From the NCBI GenBank assembly GCA_005240145.1, contig SBAS01000096.1:1-38909 (forward strand): a stretch of DNA of 38,909 nucleotides, written 5' to 3'. Under the pieces are notes generated by a model. That model saw nothing but the letters and a program-made list of their open reading frames with translations. It had not been told where the DNA came from and made no database searches. Below, one piece after another: positions 7,751 through 15,872 of the stretch. Position 1 is the first letter of the stretch. Each line of letters opens with the position of its first letter. The position numbers and the translations under genes are program-made. The stretch is from Nitrosomonadales bacterium. Lineage in GTDB: Bacteria > Pseudomonadota > Gammaproteobacteria > Burkholderiales > SG8-39.

Positions 7751-8167
7751 GTGAAACCTTCGAGTTCCATCGTCGTATTTGTGGGGGCCGTTGCCGGTCT
7801 TGCCAGCGCAGCCCTCGCGGCTAACGGCATTGCGGTCAAACGCGGTGCTGACACGACGCTCTACGGCAGCTGCGTGCCGAGCCTGGTCGCGGTGAACGCG
7901 TCGGCACAGGCGATCGATTTCCTGCAGGTCGACGTGGTGATGGCGCTGCGTGGCGGGCAGGAGCGGACGGTCGAATTGCGCTCGCGCTACCGCGACGGCA
8001 TCGCGCGGCCGATCGCCCCTGGCGCGAGCGCGACGCTCAGCCAGCAGCTCGACCTGTCGGTGCCACTGGGCGCTGCCTGCTCGGCGATCGCTTCGCGGCG
8101 CGTGGTGCGCACCATTTGCGATGCCGGGGGCAGGGATTGCGCTGCCGCCGTGACCGTACAACCCTGA
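7751..8167 (+). CDS. Secreted protein of unknown function
   Basis: A 138-residue protein with a clear Sec signal peptide: a short basic start (MKP), hydrophobic SIVVFVGAVAGLASAAL, and likely cleavage after ALA (about residue 24). The mature part contains four cysteines (near 41, 109, 122 and 129), which could form two disulfides in the periplasm. I do not recognise a family. The predicted start is GTG at 7751 with no obvious ribosome binding site, so the exact N-terminus is uncertain, though the signal peptide supports it. It is followed by a strong bidirectional terminator shared with phaP. Confidence 0.65.
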   Translation: MKPSSSIVVFVGAVAGLASAALAANGIAVKRGADTTLYGSCVPSLVAVNASAQAIDFLQVDVVMALRGGQERTVELRSRYRDGIARPIAPGASATLSQQLDLSVPLGAACSAIASRRVVRTICDAGGRDCAAAVTVQP

Positions 8168-8186
8168 TCGCCCGGCGACAGGCAAA

Positions 8187-8213
8187 AAAAGCCCCGCGCG
8201 AGGCGGGGCTTTT
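8187..8213. terminator. Bidirectional intrinsic terminator between the secreted protein and phaP
   Basis: An 11-bp perfect stem, AAAAGCCCCGC (8187-8197) and GCGGGGCTTTT (8203-8213), has a 5-nt loop and A/T runs on both sides. It can end transcripts from both convergent genes. Confidence 0.9.
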
Positions 8214-8235
8214 CGTTACGGCTGTGCCTGAAGAC

Positions 8236-8778
8236 TTAGGCGGCTTTCTTCGACTTGGTCATGCCCTTCACCGTCTCGGTCGCGGCGGCAACGTTGGCTT
8301 CCGCGATTTCAGTCGCCTGCTTGGTGACCTTGTTGAAGTTGTCGTAGGCCGAGTTCGCGGCGGCGAGCATCTGCTTGACCGCGCTCACGGCGACATCCGA
8401 GCCGGCCGGGGCGTTCTTGGCGGCCTTGTCCAGCAGCGAAACGAAGTTCTCGTTCCACTCGGTGACGCGGCGCTCGGTGGCCTTGGTAAACTCGGTGTTG
8501 TTCTGCGTCGCCACTTCGTACATGCTCTTCGAGTAGGCAATCGCCTTCTCGATCGCGGGCTGGGCGAAGGTGCTCTGCAGGTTTACCAGCTCCTGCACGT
8601 CCTTGGCCCCGGCCAGCGCGCGGGTGTTGGCGATCGAGTCTTCGAACACGGCCTTGACGGCGTTGGCGTTGAGGCTCGCGAATTTCTCGAACGCGGCAAA
8701 CTGGCTGGTCGCGAGCGAAAGGATCGCGTCCATGTTCGCCTTGGTGGAGGCTTGGATCTGCTCGGGGGTCACGTACAT
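8236..8778 (-). CDS. phaP: Phasin, polyhydroxyalkanoate granule-associated protein
   Basis: A 180-residue, largely helical, alanine-rich protein starting MYVTPEQIQASTKANMDA and ending in a lysine-rich tail (VKGMTKSKKAA), matching the betaproteobacterial phasin_2 family. Phasins coat PHA granules and control their number and size, so the organism probably makes PHA. The ATG at 8778 has a good AGGAG ribosome binding site 6 nt upstream. The frame stays open further upstream to 8892, but that extension would lie in the AT-rich regulatory region and lacks support. No phaC, phaB or phaR gene is in the window. Confidence 0.92.
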   Translation of the reverse strand: MYVTPEQIQASTKANMDAILSLATSQFAAFEKFASLNANAVKAVFEDSIANTRALAGAKDVQELVNLQSTFAQPAIEKAIAYSKSMYEVATQNNTEFTKATERRVTEWNENFVSLLDKAAKNAPAGSDVAVSAVKQMLAAANSAYDNFNKVTKQATEIAEANVAAATETVKGMTKSKKAA

Positions 8779-8821
8779 TTGGATCTCCTGTTGAGTTCGG
8801 TGAAGTAATCTTTTCGGGCGA

Positions 8822-8871
8822 ATTGTGCGCCGCAACAATACGAATTCTATGCTTAATATCAATGAAGTCAA
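8822..8871 (-). promoter_or_regulatory. Proximal phaP promoter with an operator-like motif at +1
   Basis: On the minus strand, TTGACT (8871-8866), a 16-bp spacer and TAGAAT (8849-8844) form a good sigma70 promoter. Starting 4 nt after the -10 box is ATTGTTGCGGCGCACAAT (8839-8822), an imperfect palindrome. The same motif (YTGCRGYGCACAAT) recurs after a second -10 box upstream. Position and TGC/GCA-rich character fit a PhaR-type repressor site, which is an inference. Confidence 0.55.
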
Positions 8872-8875
8872 GAAT

Positions 8876-8898
8876 ATTGTGCACTGCAGCATATTATA
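8876..8898 (-). promoter_or_regulatory. Distal phaP -10 box and second operator-like motif
   Basis: A perfect TATAAT (8898-8893, minus strand) is followed within 2 nt by TGCTGCAGTGCACAAT (8891-8876). This shares 11 of 14 positions with the motif after the proximal promoter. The -35 position holds only ATACCC, so this promoter is weak or needs help. Confidence 0.45.
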
Positions 8899-8966
8899 TT
8901 GGTGTTACGCAAAAAGGGTATGAAACTACAAGGATTTAGCCCAAAGTCAGGGCCCACTAACTTCTG

Positions 8967-9869
8967 ATGGACGCCCGCTCACAGGAACATTTGCCGGCCC
9001 GGCTCTGGTGGGTTCTGGCTGGCCTGACGCTGGTCTGGGGCTTCAACTGGACCGCGATGAAGGTGGCGATCGCCGACATCGAGCCGCTGACCTTCCGCAC
9101 CCTGTGCCTGGGGTTGGGCTCGGGCGTGCTGTTTGCATTCCTGCGCGCCGGTGGCCAGCCCCTGGCGATCCCACGCGACCAGTGGGGGCGCCTGGCGCTG
9201 CTCGCCCTCTTCAACATCACCTGCTGGAACATCCTGGTGGTCTACGGCCTCAGCCTGCTGCCCTCCGGCCGCGCCGCGATCCTCGCCTACACCATGCCCG
9301 CCTGGGCGATACCGCTCTCGGTGCTGCTCCTGGGAGAGCGCCTCACGGCGCGCAAGCTGCTCGGCCTGGCGCTGGGGATGGCGGGCATGGTCCTGCTCGT
9401 ATGGGACGAGTTCCAGCGCATCCAGGGTGCGCCACGCGGCGCGCTGCTGGTGCTGGGCGCGGCGTTCACCTGGGCGATCGGCACGATCCTGCAGAAGAAG
9501 TATCCGGTGCGCGCGCCCCTAGCCGGTTACACGGCCTGGATCATGCTGCTAGGCGGAGTGCCGATCTACATCGGCGCGTTGCTGTTCGAGGATTTCAGCA
9601 AGCTCGCCGATGTGAGCCTGCCCTCGGCCCTGGGCGCCGCCTACAACGTGCTGCTGAGCTTCGCCTGGGCGCACTGGGCCTGGATCAAGCTCGCCACCAG
9701 CGTCTCGGTGACGGTGTTCTCCCTCAGCATGCTGGTGATTCCGGTGGTGGGCGTGTTCAGCGGCATGCTGTTCCTCGGCGAAAGTCCGGGCTGGCCCGAG
9801 TACACGGCGCTCGGCTTTGTGCTGGGGTCGCTCGCCACCGTGGTCGTGCCGCAGAGAAAAGTACCTTAA
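8967..9869 (+). CDS. EamA/DMT-superfamily transporter
   Basis: A 300-residue membrane protein with two EamA repeats and about ten hydrophobic spans. It begins with the family hallmark [14 protein letters not shown] near residues 22-35, and has [22 protein letters not shown]-like segments at the end of repeat 1. EamA members export metabolites such as amino acids or purines; the substrate cannot be told. It is divergent from phaP across a 188-bp regulatory gap and convergent with gluQ, with which it shares its stop codon region (TTAA, 9866-9869). No clear ribosome binding site precedes the ATG. Confidence 0.88.
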   Translation: MDARSQEHLPARLWWVLAGLTLVWGFNWTAMKVAIADIEPLTFRTLCLGLGSGVLFAFLRAGGQPLAIPRDQWGRLALLALFNITCWNILVVYGLSLLPSGRAAILAYTMPAWAIPLSVLLLGERLTARKLLGLALGMAGMVLLVWDEFQRIQGAPRGALLVLGAAFTWAIGTILQKKYPVRAPLAGYTAWIMLLGGVPIYIGALLFEDFSKLADVSLPSALGAAYNVLLSFAWAHWAWIKLATSVSVTVFSLSMLVIPVVGVFSGMLFLGESPGWPEYTALGFVLGSLATVVVPQRKVP

Positions 9870-10732
9870 GCCGGCGCGGCGAGCGCCCGGGTGCGCGGGA
9901 TGCGGGTCGGCTCCCAGGCGCGAACCGCCCATGGCAGAAGTTCTCCCGGCGGCAAGCCCGCGGGCGCGTTCATGCCGAGGAATTCGAGTGCGGCCGCGAT
10001 CTCCCCGGGCCCGGCATCGGCGGCGCGTGTCTGCTTGGAGAGCTTTTCCCCCGCGGCGCTGGTTGCCACCGGCACATGCAGGTAGCGCGGCGTCGCTGCG
10101 CCGAGCAGGCGCTGCAGGAGGATCTGGCGCGCGGTCGAATCGAGCAAATCGGCGCCGCGCACCACGTCGGTGACTCCTTGCGCGGCATCGTCCACGACCA
10201 CCGCGAGTTGATAGGCGAAGACGCCATCCGCGCGCAGCAGGACAAAGTCGCCGATTTCGCGTTCGACCGACTGCCGCATCTCGCCCTGCACGCGATCCGA
10301 AAAACGGATCGGCTCCGCACCGGTGCGCAGGCGCACCGCGCGCGCGGTTTTTCCCGGCGCAAGGCCGCTCCTGCAGGTGCCGGGATAAATGCGCGAGCCG
10401 TCGATTGCGAGCGCGGAGTCCTCTAGTTCCTTGCGTGTGCAGCCGCAGGGATAGACCTGTCCCTGCAGTTTTCCGAGCGCATCCCGATACCGCTCGAGCC
10501 GTGCGCTCTGGTAGACGACGGGACCGTCCCACGCCAGTCCCATGGACTCAAGTTGGCGCAGGATCGCGTCGGCGGCGCCGGGGATAACCCTCGGTGAGTC
10601 GAGGTCTTCCATGCGCAGAAGCCAGCGGCCGCCAGCCTGCCGCGCGTCCATCCAGCTCGCCAAAGCGGCCACCAGAGAACCGAAATGCAGCGGACCGGTA
10701 GGGGAGGGAGCGAAACGACCGACGTATGCCAT
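9866..10732 (-). CDS. gluQ: Glutamyl-Q tRNA(Asp) synthetase
   Basis: A 288-residue paralogue of the glutamyl-tRNA synthetase catalytic domain lacking the anticodon-binding half. The ATP motif appears as [16 protein letters not shown] (5-20) and the KMSKS-like loop as EKLSKQTRA. The zinc ligands Cys96, Cys98, Tyr116 and Cys120 are all present in the GluQ pattern. GluQ attaches glutamate to queuosine in tRNA(Asp), so the cell should make or salvage queuosine. The start at 10732 ([10 protein letters not shown]) is chosen because homology begins there; the open frame continues upstream into the thioredoxin region but is not credible. Confidence 0.93.
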   Translation of the reverse strand: MAYVGRFAPSPTGPLHFGSLVAALASWMDARQAGGRWLLRMEDLDSPRVIPGAADAILRQLESMGLAWDGPVVYQSARLERYRDALGKLQGQVYPCGCTRKELEDSALAIDGSRIYPGTCRSGLAPGKTARAVRLRTGAEPIRFSDRVQGEMRQSVEREIGDFVLLRADGVFAYQLAVVVDDAAQGVTDVVRGADLLDSTARQILLQRLLGAATPRYLHVPVATSAAGEKLSKQTRAADAGPGEIAAALEFLGMNAPAGLPPGELLPWAVRAWEPTRIPRTRALAAPA

Positions 10733-10738
10733 GTCCGC

Positions 10739-10768
10739 TTGAAGCGATGGGGATAGCCCCAATATACA
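10739..10768 (+). promoter_or_regulatory. Probable promoter of the trx-to-rsmB gene string
   Basis: TTGAAG (10739-10744), an 18-bp spacer and TATACA (10763-10768) lie in the 67-bp gluQ/trx divergent gap. A short hairpin-like TGGGG-ATAG-CCCCA sits inside the spacer. An AAGGA ribosome binding site follows about 9 nt before the thioredoxin ATG. Confidence 0.5.
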
Positions 10769-10799
10769 CTTCGACTTTCTCGCGAAAAGGATCGCAAAA

Positions 10800-11168
10800 A
10801 TGGCGACGCTGGAGCTGACCAAGGACAATTTCGAGCAGACGATCAATGGCAACCCGATCGTCATTATCGACTTCTGGGCGCCCTGGTGCGGGCCTTGCCG
10901 CGGCTTCGCGCCGGTATTCGAAAAAGCGTCCGAATCCCATCCCGACATCGTCTTCGCCAAGGTGAATTCCGACGAGCAGCAGGAACTTGCCGGCAGCTTC
11001 AATATCCGTTCGATTCCCACGCTGATGGTATTCCGCGAGAAAGTGATTCTGTTCCAGCAGGCGGGCGCGCTGCCCGGCCAGGCGTTGGAGCAGGTGCTCG
11101 CGCAGGCGAAGTCCATTGACATGGCGAAAGTCCACCAGGAAATAGCGCAGCAACAAGCCGCGCAGTGA
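10800..11168 (+). CDS. Thioredoxin
   Basis: A 122-residue thioredoxin-fold protein with the active site WAPWCGPC (Cys30, Cys33) and the cis-proline loop RSIPTLMVF near 70-78. No signal peptide, so cytoplasmic disulfide reduction is expected. It carries about 15 extra C-terminal residues ([15 protein letters not shown]) compared with the 108-residue standard. It is the first gene of an overlapping string: its stop overlaps the GTG start of the pirin gene. Which thioredoxin paralogue this is cannot be settled from the window. Confidence 0.93.
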   Translation: MATLELTKDNFEQTINGNPIVIIDFWAPWCGPCRGFAPVFEKASESHPDIVFAKVNSDEQQELAGSFNIRSIPTLMVFREKVILFQQAGALPGQALEQVLAQAKSIDMAKVHQEIAQQQAAQ

Positions 11169-11863
11169 TCGAACTGCGCCGGGGGACCGAGCGCGGCCAC
11201 GCCATGCACGGCTGGCTCGAGTCCCACCATTCGTTCTCGTTCGCCGACTACTACGACCCTGCGCACATGGGCTTCAGCGCCCTGCGCGTCATCAACGAGG
11301 ATCGCATCCAGCCCGGCACCGGCTTTGGCACGCACGGCCACCGCGACATGGGGATCATCAGCTACGTGCTGGAGGGAGCCCTCGGGCACAAGGACTCGAT
11401 GGGCACCGGCTCCACCATCGTGCCGGGAGACGTGCAGCGCATGAGTGCGGGACGCGGCGTGCAGCACAGCGAACGGAACCACGACCAGACCGGCGTCACC
11501 CACTTCCTGCAGATCTGGATCGAGCCGAATGTGCGCGGCATCGCGCCGGGCTACGAGCAGAAGCATTTCGATGCCGCCTCGAAGCGCGGCCGGCTGCGCC
11601 TGGTCGCCTCGCCCGACGGCGCGCAGGGCTCGGTGGTGATCCACCAGGACGTGCGCATCTATGCCGGCTTGTTCGACGGCGCCGAACGCGCGCAGCAGGC
11701 GCTGGCGCCGGGCCGCAATGCCTACGTGCACCTCGTGCGCGGCAAGCTGACGGTAAACGGGACCCCGCTGGCGGGCGGCGACGCGCTCAAGGCGAGCGGC
11801 ATTGCCGAGCTTATTCTGGAAAAGGGCGCGGGCGCCGAAGTGCTACTGTTCGACCTGCCATGA
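11165..11863 (+). CDS. Pirin family bicupin (YhhW-type)
   Basis: A 232-residue two-cupin protein. The metal ligands His57, His59 (GTHGHRDMG), His101 and Glu103 (GVQHSERN) fall at exactly the positions reported for E. coli YhhW, a quercetin 2,3-dioxygenase in vitro. The physiological substrate is unknown. The GTG start at 11165 overlaps the thioredoxin stop (GTGA), and its own stop overlaps the fumC ATG. Start supported by conserved [11 protein letters not shown] right at the N-terminus. Confidence 0.93.
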   Translation: MIELRRGTERGHAMHGWLESHHSFSFADYYDPAHMGFSALRVINEDRIQPGTGFGTHGHRDMGIISYVLEGALGHKDSMGTGSTIVPGDVQRMSAGRGVQHSERNHDQTGVTHFLQIWIEPNVRGIAPGYEQKHFDAASKRGRLRLVASPDGAQGSVVIHQDVRIYAGLFDGAERAQQALAPGRNAYVHLVRGKLTVNGTPLAGGDALKASGIAELILEKGAGAEVLLFDLP

Positions 11864-13242
11864 GCGGTACCCGCAGCGAGAAGGACTCCTTCGGCCCGAT
11901 CGACGTGCCGGCGGACCGGCTGTGGGGCGCGCAGACCGAGCGCAGCCGGCGTTTCTTCCGCATCTCCGGCGAGCGCATGCCGCTCGCGGTGGTCCACGCG
12001 CTCGCGCTGGTGAAGCGTTCGGCGGCGCGCGTCAACGCCTCGCTCGGCCTGCTCGAGGCGAAGAAATCGGAGGCGATCGTGCGCGCCGCCGACGAAGTGC
12101 TGGCCGGGCGCCACGACGAGGAGTTTCCGCTCGTGGTCTGGCAGACCGGCTCGGGCACGCAGTCGAACATGAACGTGAACGAGGTAATCGCGAACCGCGC
12201 CTCCGAGATCATGGGCGGCGAGCGCGGGCCCAGGCGCCTGTTGCACCCGAACGACGACGTCAACCTCGGCCAGTCGTCGAACGACGTATTTCCCACCGCG
12301 ATGCACGTCGCCGCGGCGCGCGCGCTGCACGCCGAGGTGATTCCGGCACTCGACCGCCTGAGTGCCGCGCTGGCGGCAAAACGCGACGCCTTCGCGTCCA
12401 TCGTCAAGATCGGCCGCACCCACCTGCAGGACGCCACGCCGCTCACGCTGGGCCAGGAGTTCTCCGGCTATGTCGCACAACTCGAGCACGCGCGCGAGGC
12501 ACTGGACGCGGTGCAGCCCGGCTTGTACCAGCTCGCGATCGGCGGCACTGCCGTCGGCACCGGCCTCAACACGCACGCGGAGTTCGGCGTGCGGGTGGCG
12601 GCCGAGGTTGCGCGCATGGCGGGGCTGCCGTTCGTACCGGCGCCGAACAAGTTCGCCGCGCTGGCGGGGCACGAGGCGCTGGTGTTCGCGCACGGCGCGC
12701 TGAAGACCCTTGCCGCGGCGCTGACGAAGATCGCCAACGATGTGCGCTTGCTCGCTTCGGGTCCGCGCTCGGGCATCGGCGAGATCTCCCTGCCAGAAAA
12801 CGAGCCCGGCAGCTCGATCATGCCGGGCAAGGTCAATCCGACGCAGGCCGAGGCGATGACCATGCTCTGCGCCCAGGTGTTCGGCAACGACGTCGCGCTC
12901 AACATCGGCGGCGCCTCCGGCCACTTCGAGCTGAACGTCTACAAGCCGCTCATCATCAACGCCTTCCTGCAAAGTGCCCGGCTCCTCGCCGACGGCATGA
13001 CCAGTTTCGAGGAGCATTGCGTGCGCGGCATCGCCGCCAATGCAGCGCGCATTCGCGAGCAGCTCGGGCGTTCGCTGATGCTGGTGACCGCGCTTGCGCC
13101 CCACATCGGCTACGACAAGGCCGCGGAAATCGCGAAAAAGGCGCACCAGGAAGGCACCACGCTGCGCGAAGCCGCCGCCAAGCTTGGCTACGTGAAGGAA
13201 GCCGACTTCGACCGCTGGGTGAGGCCGGAGGACATGGTTTGA
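11860..13242 (+). CDS. fumC: Class II fumarate hydratase
   Basis: A 460-residue member of the fumarase/aspartase superfamily. The three conserved regions are visible: [13 protein letters not shown] (about 97-109), [10 protein letters not shown] with His188, and the signature [11 protein letters not shown] (317-327) with the catalytic Ser318. The SSNDVFPT segment (139-146) is also present. FumC is the oxygen-stable, iron-free fumarase of the TCA cycle, converting fumarate to malate. Argininosuccinate lyase, aspartase and adenylosuccinate lyase differ in these motifs. The ATG overlaps the pirin stop (ATGA). Confidence 0.96.
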   Translation: MSGTRSEKDSFGPIDVPADRLWGAQTERSRRFFRISGERMPLAVVHALALVKRSAARVNASLGLLEAKKSEAIVRAADEVLAGRHDEEFPLVVWQTGSGTQSNMNVNEVIANRASEIMGGERGPRRLLHPNDDVNLGQSSNDVFPTAMHVAAARALHAEVIPALDRLSAALAAKRDAFASIVKIGRTHLQDATPLTLGQEFSGYVAQLEHAREALDAVQPGLYQLAIGGTAVGTGLNTHAEFGVRVAAEVARMAGLPFVPAPNKFAALAGHEALVFAHGALKTLAAALTKIANDVRLLASGPRSGIGEISLPENEPGSSIMPGKVNPTQAEAMTMLCAQVFGNDVALNIGGASGHFELNVYKPLIINAFLQSARLLADGMTSFEEHCVRGIAANAARIREQLGRSLMLVTALAPHIGYDKAAEIAKKAHQEGTTLREAAAKLGYVKEADFDRWVRPEDMV

Positions 13243-13859
13243 GTTCGGTCGTCGTACTCATATCGGGGCGTGGCAGCAACCTGCAGGCGCTCATCGACGC
13301 CGGTATTCCCGTAACGGCCGTCATCAGCAACGTCGCGGGCGCGGGCGGGCTCGCCATCGCGGCGCGCCACGGCATCCCGACGCTGGTGGTAAAGCACGGG
13401 GATTTCCCGACGCGCGAGGCGTTCGAGAAGGTGCTCGCGGCCGAGGTCGATCGCTTCGCGCCGACGCTCGTGGCGCACGCGGGCTTCATGCGCATCGTTA
13501 CCGCCGGCTACGTCGAGCGCTATGCAGGCCGCATGCTGAACGTGCATCCGTCGCTGCTGCCCTCATTCACGGGCTTGCGCACGCATGAACGCGCGCTCGC
13601 GGCCGGTGTCAAAGTGCATGGCTGCAGCGTGCATTTCGTGACGCCCGAACTCGATTCGGGCCCGATCGTGATCCAGGCCGCGGTCCCGGTGCTGCCGGGC
13701 GACACGGTGGAGAAGCTGGCGGCGCGGGTGCTCAGGCAGGAACACGTCGTCTATGCGCGTGCGGTGAAGTGGTTTCTCGAAGTCAGGCTCGTCGTCGCGA
13801 ACGGCGCCGTAAGCGTTAAGGGAAATGATGCGCAATTCGTGTTTGACGCTAGTCCTTAG
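13239..13859 (+). CDS. purN: Phosphoribosylglycinamide formyltransferase 1
   Basis: A 206-residue GAR transformylase for purine biosynthesis, using 10-formyltetrahydrofolate. It has GRGSN (10-14) for phosphate binding, and [10 protein letters not shown] with Asn101 and His103. Asp139 in TPELDSGP completes the catalytic trio known from E. coli (Asn106, His108, Asp144). The start is TTG at 13239 overlapping the fumC stop (TTGA). No ATG or GTG lies near the conserved [13 protein letters not shown], so this rare start is well supported. Its 3' end overlaps the next gene by 35 bp. Confidence 0.94.
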   Translation: MSSVVVLISGRGSNLQALIDAGIPVTAVISNVAGAGGLAIAARHGIPTLVVKHGDFPTREAFEKVLAAEVDRFAPTLVAHAGFMRIVTAGYVERYAGRMLNVHPSLLPSFTGLRTHERALAAGVKVHGCSVHFVTPELDSGPIVIQAAVPVLPGDTVEKLAARVLRQEHVVYARAVKWFLEVRLVVANGAVSVKGNDAQFVFDASP

Positions 13860-14472
13860 CTTTGCCTGCGCCGTCGCCGCCGCGGCGCCGCCGCAGCGGG
13901 TCGAGATCGGCTATGAAATTGCGCGCCAGGGATCGGTCCTCGCCGAGGTGAACCAGCGCCTGGAGCACGATGGGCGCAGCTACCGCCTGTCCGAAACCTG
14001 GAAGGGCAAGGGCGTGCTCGCCTTGCGCGGCGAAGCGACGCGCATGAGCCAGGGCGCGGTCGCGGCCGACGGCCTGCGCCCGGCGAAATTCGAGGATAAG
14101 CGGCCCGGACGCGACACCCGGCAGGCCGAGTGGGTCCCCTCCGCGAAGACCGCGACGCTGCTGCGCCAGGACCAGCTCAGTTTCATGTGGTCCCTTGCTT
14201 TCGCGCCGCCGCGCGGCACGGTGACGGCGAGCGTCGCCGACGGCAAGCGCGTGACCTCCTACACCTACGACATGGCCGGGCGCGAACGCGTCAGGACGCC
14301 GGCGGGTGAATTCGATGCGCTCAAGCTCGTCAAGCGCCGCGATAGTCCAGAGGACAAGACCACCGAGATCTGGCTTGCCGCCGACCGCCAGTACCTGCCG
14401 GTGCGCATCCTCATCGTCGAGAAGGACGGCACGCGCATCGACCAGGTCGCGGTGAAGATTTCAGCGCAGTGA
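13825..14472 (+). CDS. DUF3108 domain periplasmic protein
   Basis: A 215-residue protein with an N-terminal signal peptide ([21 protein letters not shown], likely cleaved near residue 21) and a DUF3108 beta-rich domain: RVEIGYEIARQGSVLAEV, later TYTYDMAGRERVRTPAGEFDALKL and EIWLAADRQYLPVRI. Members occur widely in betaproteobacteria, often next to purN; function unknown. The ATG ATG start has a TAAGGGA ribosome binding site within the end of purN, so the genes overlap by 35 bp. It then overlaps rsmB. Confidence 0.85.
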   Translation: MMRNSCLTLVLSFACAVAAAAPPQRVEIGYEIARQGSVLAEVNQRLEHDGRSYRLSETWKGKGVLALRGEATRMSQGAVAADGLRPAKFEDKRPGRDTRQAEWVPSAKTATLLRQDQLSFMWSLAFAPPRGTVTASVADGKRVTSYTYDMAGRERVRTPAGEFDALKLVKRRDSPEDKTTEIWLAADRQYLPVRILIVEKDGTRIDQVAVKISAQ

Positions 14473-15737
14473 GGCCGACCCGGCCCCTGCTCGCGCACGC
14501 CGCCACGGCGCTCGCGGAACTGCTGACGTTCTCGCGCCCCGCGGACCAGGCCTTGTCGGCCTATTTTCGTGCCCACCGCAATCTCGGCCAGCAGGACCGT
14601 GCCTTCATCGCTGAAACGGTGTTCGCGGTCCTGCGACGCAAGCGCTCGCTGGAAGCGGCCGCGGGCAGCGCCGCGCCGCACGCGCTCGCCGTCGCGGCGC
14701 TGATCCGCGTCTTCGGCCTTTCGGGCAGGGCGCTCGAGGAAAGCGACGCGGCGCTCGCCACCCGGGTCAAATCCGCGCAGGGAGAAATCCTTGCCGAGGC
14801 CGTGCAAGCTGACCTGCCCGATTGGCTCTGGCTGCGCCTCGCCGCTGAGTACAGTGCCGCCGAAGCCATGGCCATCGCGCGGGGACTGCTCAACCCCGCG
14901 CCGCTCGACCTGCGCGTGAATCTGGCCAAGCTATCGAGGCAGGAAGCGCTCGATCGCCTCGAACTCGAAGCTTCGCCGACGCCGCATTCGCCCGCCGGCA
15001 TCCGCCTGAAGGGCAAGCCGCAGATCAACCGCCACGCGCTGTTTCTGGACGGCTCGCTGGAAGTGCAGGATGAAGGCAGCCAGCTGCTCGCCTACCTGCT
15101 TGCGCCTCGGCGCGGCGAGATGGTTGCGGATTTCTGCGCCGGTGCGGGCGGCAAGACGCTTGCCCTGTCGATGTTGATGCACGGCGCCGGCCGCATCTAC
15201 GCCATGGACGTATCGGAAAAGCGGCTGCGCGAACTCGCGCCGCGCGCGGCGCGCGCGGGAATATCCAACGTGCATCCGATCGTGCTTTCGGGCGAGGGCG
15301 ACATCCGCGCCAAGCGCCTCAGCGGCAAGCTCGACCGCGTGCTGGTCGATGCCCCGTGCAGCGGATTCGGCACCTTGCGGCGCAACCCGGACCTGAAATG
15401 GCGCCACGCTGAAGGCGCGGTGGCCGAGCTTGCGGCGAAACAGGCGCGGATCCTGAAGGCCGCGGCGAAGCTGCTCAAGCCCGGCGGGCGCCTGGTCTAC
15501 GCGACGTGCAGCATCCTGGCCGAGGAGAACGAGGCGGTGGCGGACCGCTTTGCCGCGGATCATCCGGATTTCCAGGCGCTTTCCTGCACGCAACTGCTGG
15601 CCACGCAGCGCGTCGACCTCGACACCGGCGAGCGGCTGCGTTTGTGGCCGCACCGGCACGGCACCGACGGTTTTTTTGCCGCAGCGTTCGTGAGGGGCGC
15701 GGGGAAACGAAATTCCCTTTCTACAACGGGAGGTTAG
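14469..15737 (+). CDS. rsmB: rRNA/tRNA cytosine-C5 methyltransferase, RsmB/NOP2 family
   Basis: A 422-residue RNA m5C methyltransferase. An N-terminal NusB-like helical domain covers about 1-140 and a Rossmann SAM domain follows (ADFCAGAGGKT, 220-230). The two catalytic cysteines are Cys297 in DAPCSGFG (motif IV) and Cys347 in YATCSIL (motif VI). By architecture it is the RsmB type that modifies C967 of 16S rRNA in E. coli, though paralogues are hard to separate. The start is GTG at 14469, overlapping the DUF3108 stop (GTGA). It is the last gene of the six-gene string. Confidence 0.88.
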   Translation: MRPTRPLLAHAATALAELLTFSRPADQALSAYFRAHRNLGQQDRAFIAETVFAVLRRKRSLEAAAGSAAPHALAVAALIRVFGLSGRALEESDAALATRVKSAQGEILAEAVQADLPDWLWLRLAAEYSAAEAMAIARGLLNPAPLDLRVNLAKLSRQEALDRLELEASPTPHSPAGIRLKGKPQINRHALFLDGSLEVQDEGSQLLAYLLAPRRGEMVADFCAGAGGKTLALSMLMHGAGRIYAMDVSEKRLRELAPRAARAGISNVHPIVLSGEGDIRAKRLSGKLDRVLVDAPCSGFGTLRRNPDLKWRHAEGAVAELAAKQARILKAAAKLLKPGGRLVYATCSILAEENEAVADRFAADHPDFQALSCTQLLATQRVDLDTGERLRLWPHRHGTDGFFAAAFVRGAGKRNSLSTTGG

Positions 15738-15872
15738 GATGCTGCAAGGCAACAGCACCGAAGGGGTGCGCAATAGTGCAGGAAGTTGACCTTTTCTCAA
15801 GATACAAGGGATTGGGGTTCGCGTAGAATCCGCCCGGCCCGTCTGCAAAAGACGACATAACAAAGGCACCTG
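15738..15872 (+). promoter_or_regulatory. Intergenic region upstream of the desaturase gene
   Basis: This 135-bp gap contains a TAGAAT -10 candidate (15824-15829) with a weak GATACA (15801-15806) 17 bp upstream, and an isolated TTGACC at 15786-15791. No hairpin terminator for rsmB and no RNA gene is visible. The -10 box would give a leader of about 35-40 nt. Confidence 0.35.

Noticed and set aside
9870-11731. Long continuation of the gluQ frame to 11731
   Set aside because: It covers thioredoxin and pirin on the other strand; GluQ homology starts at 10732.
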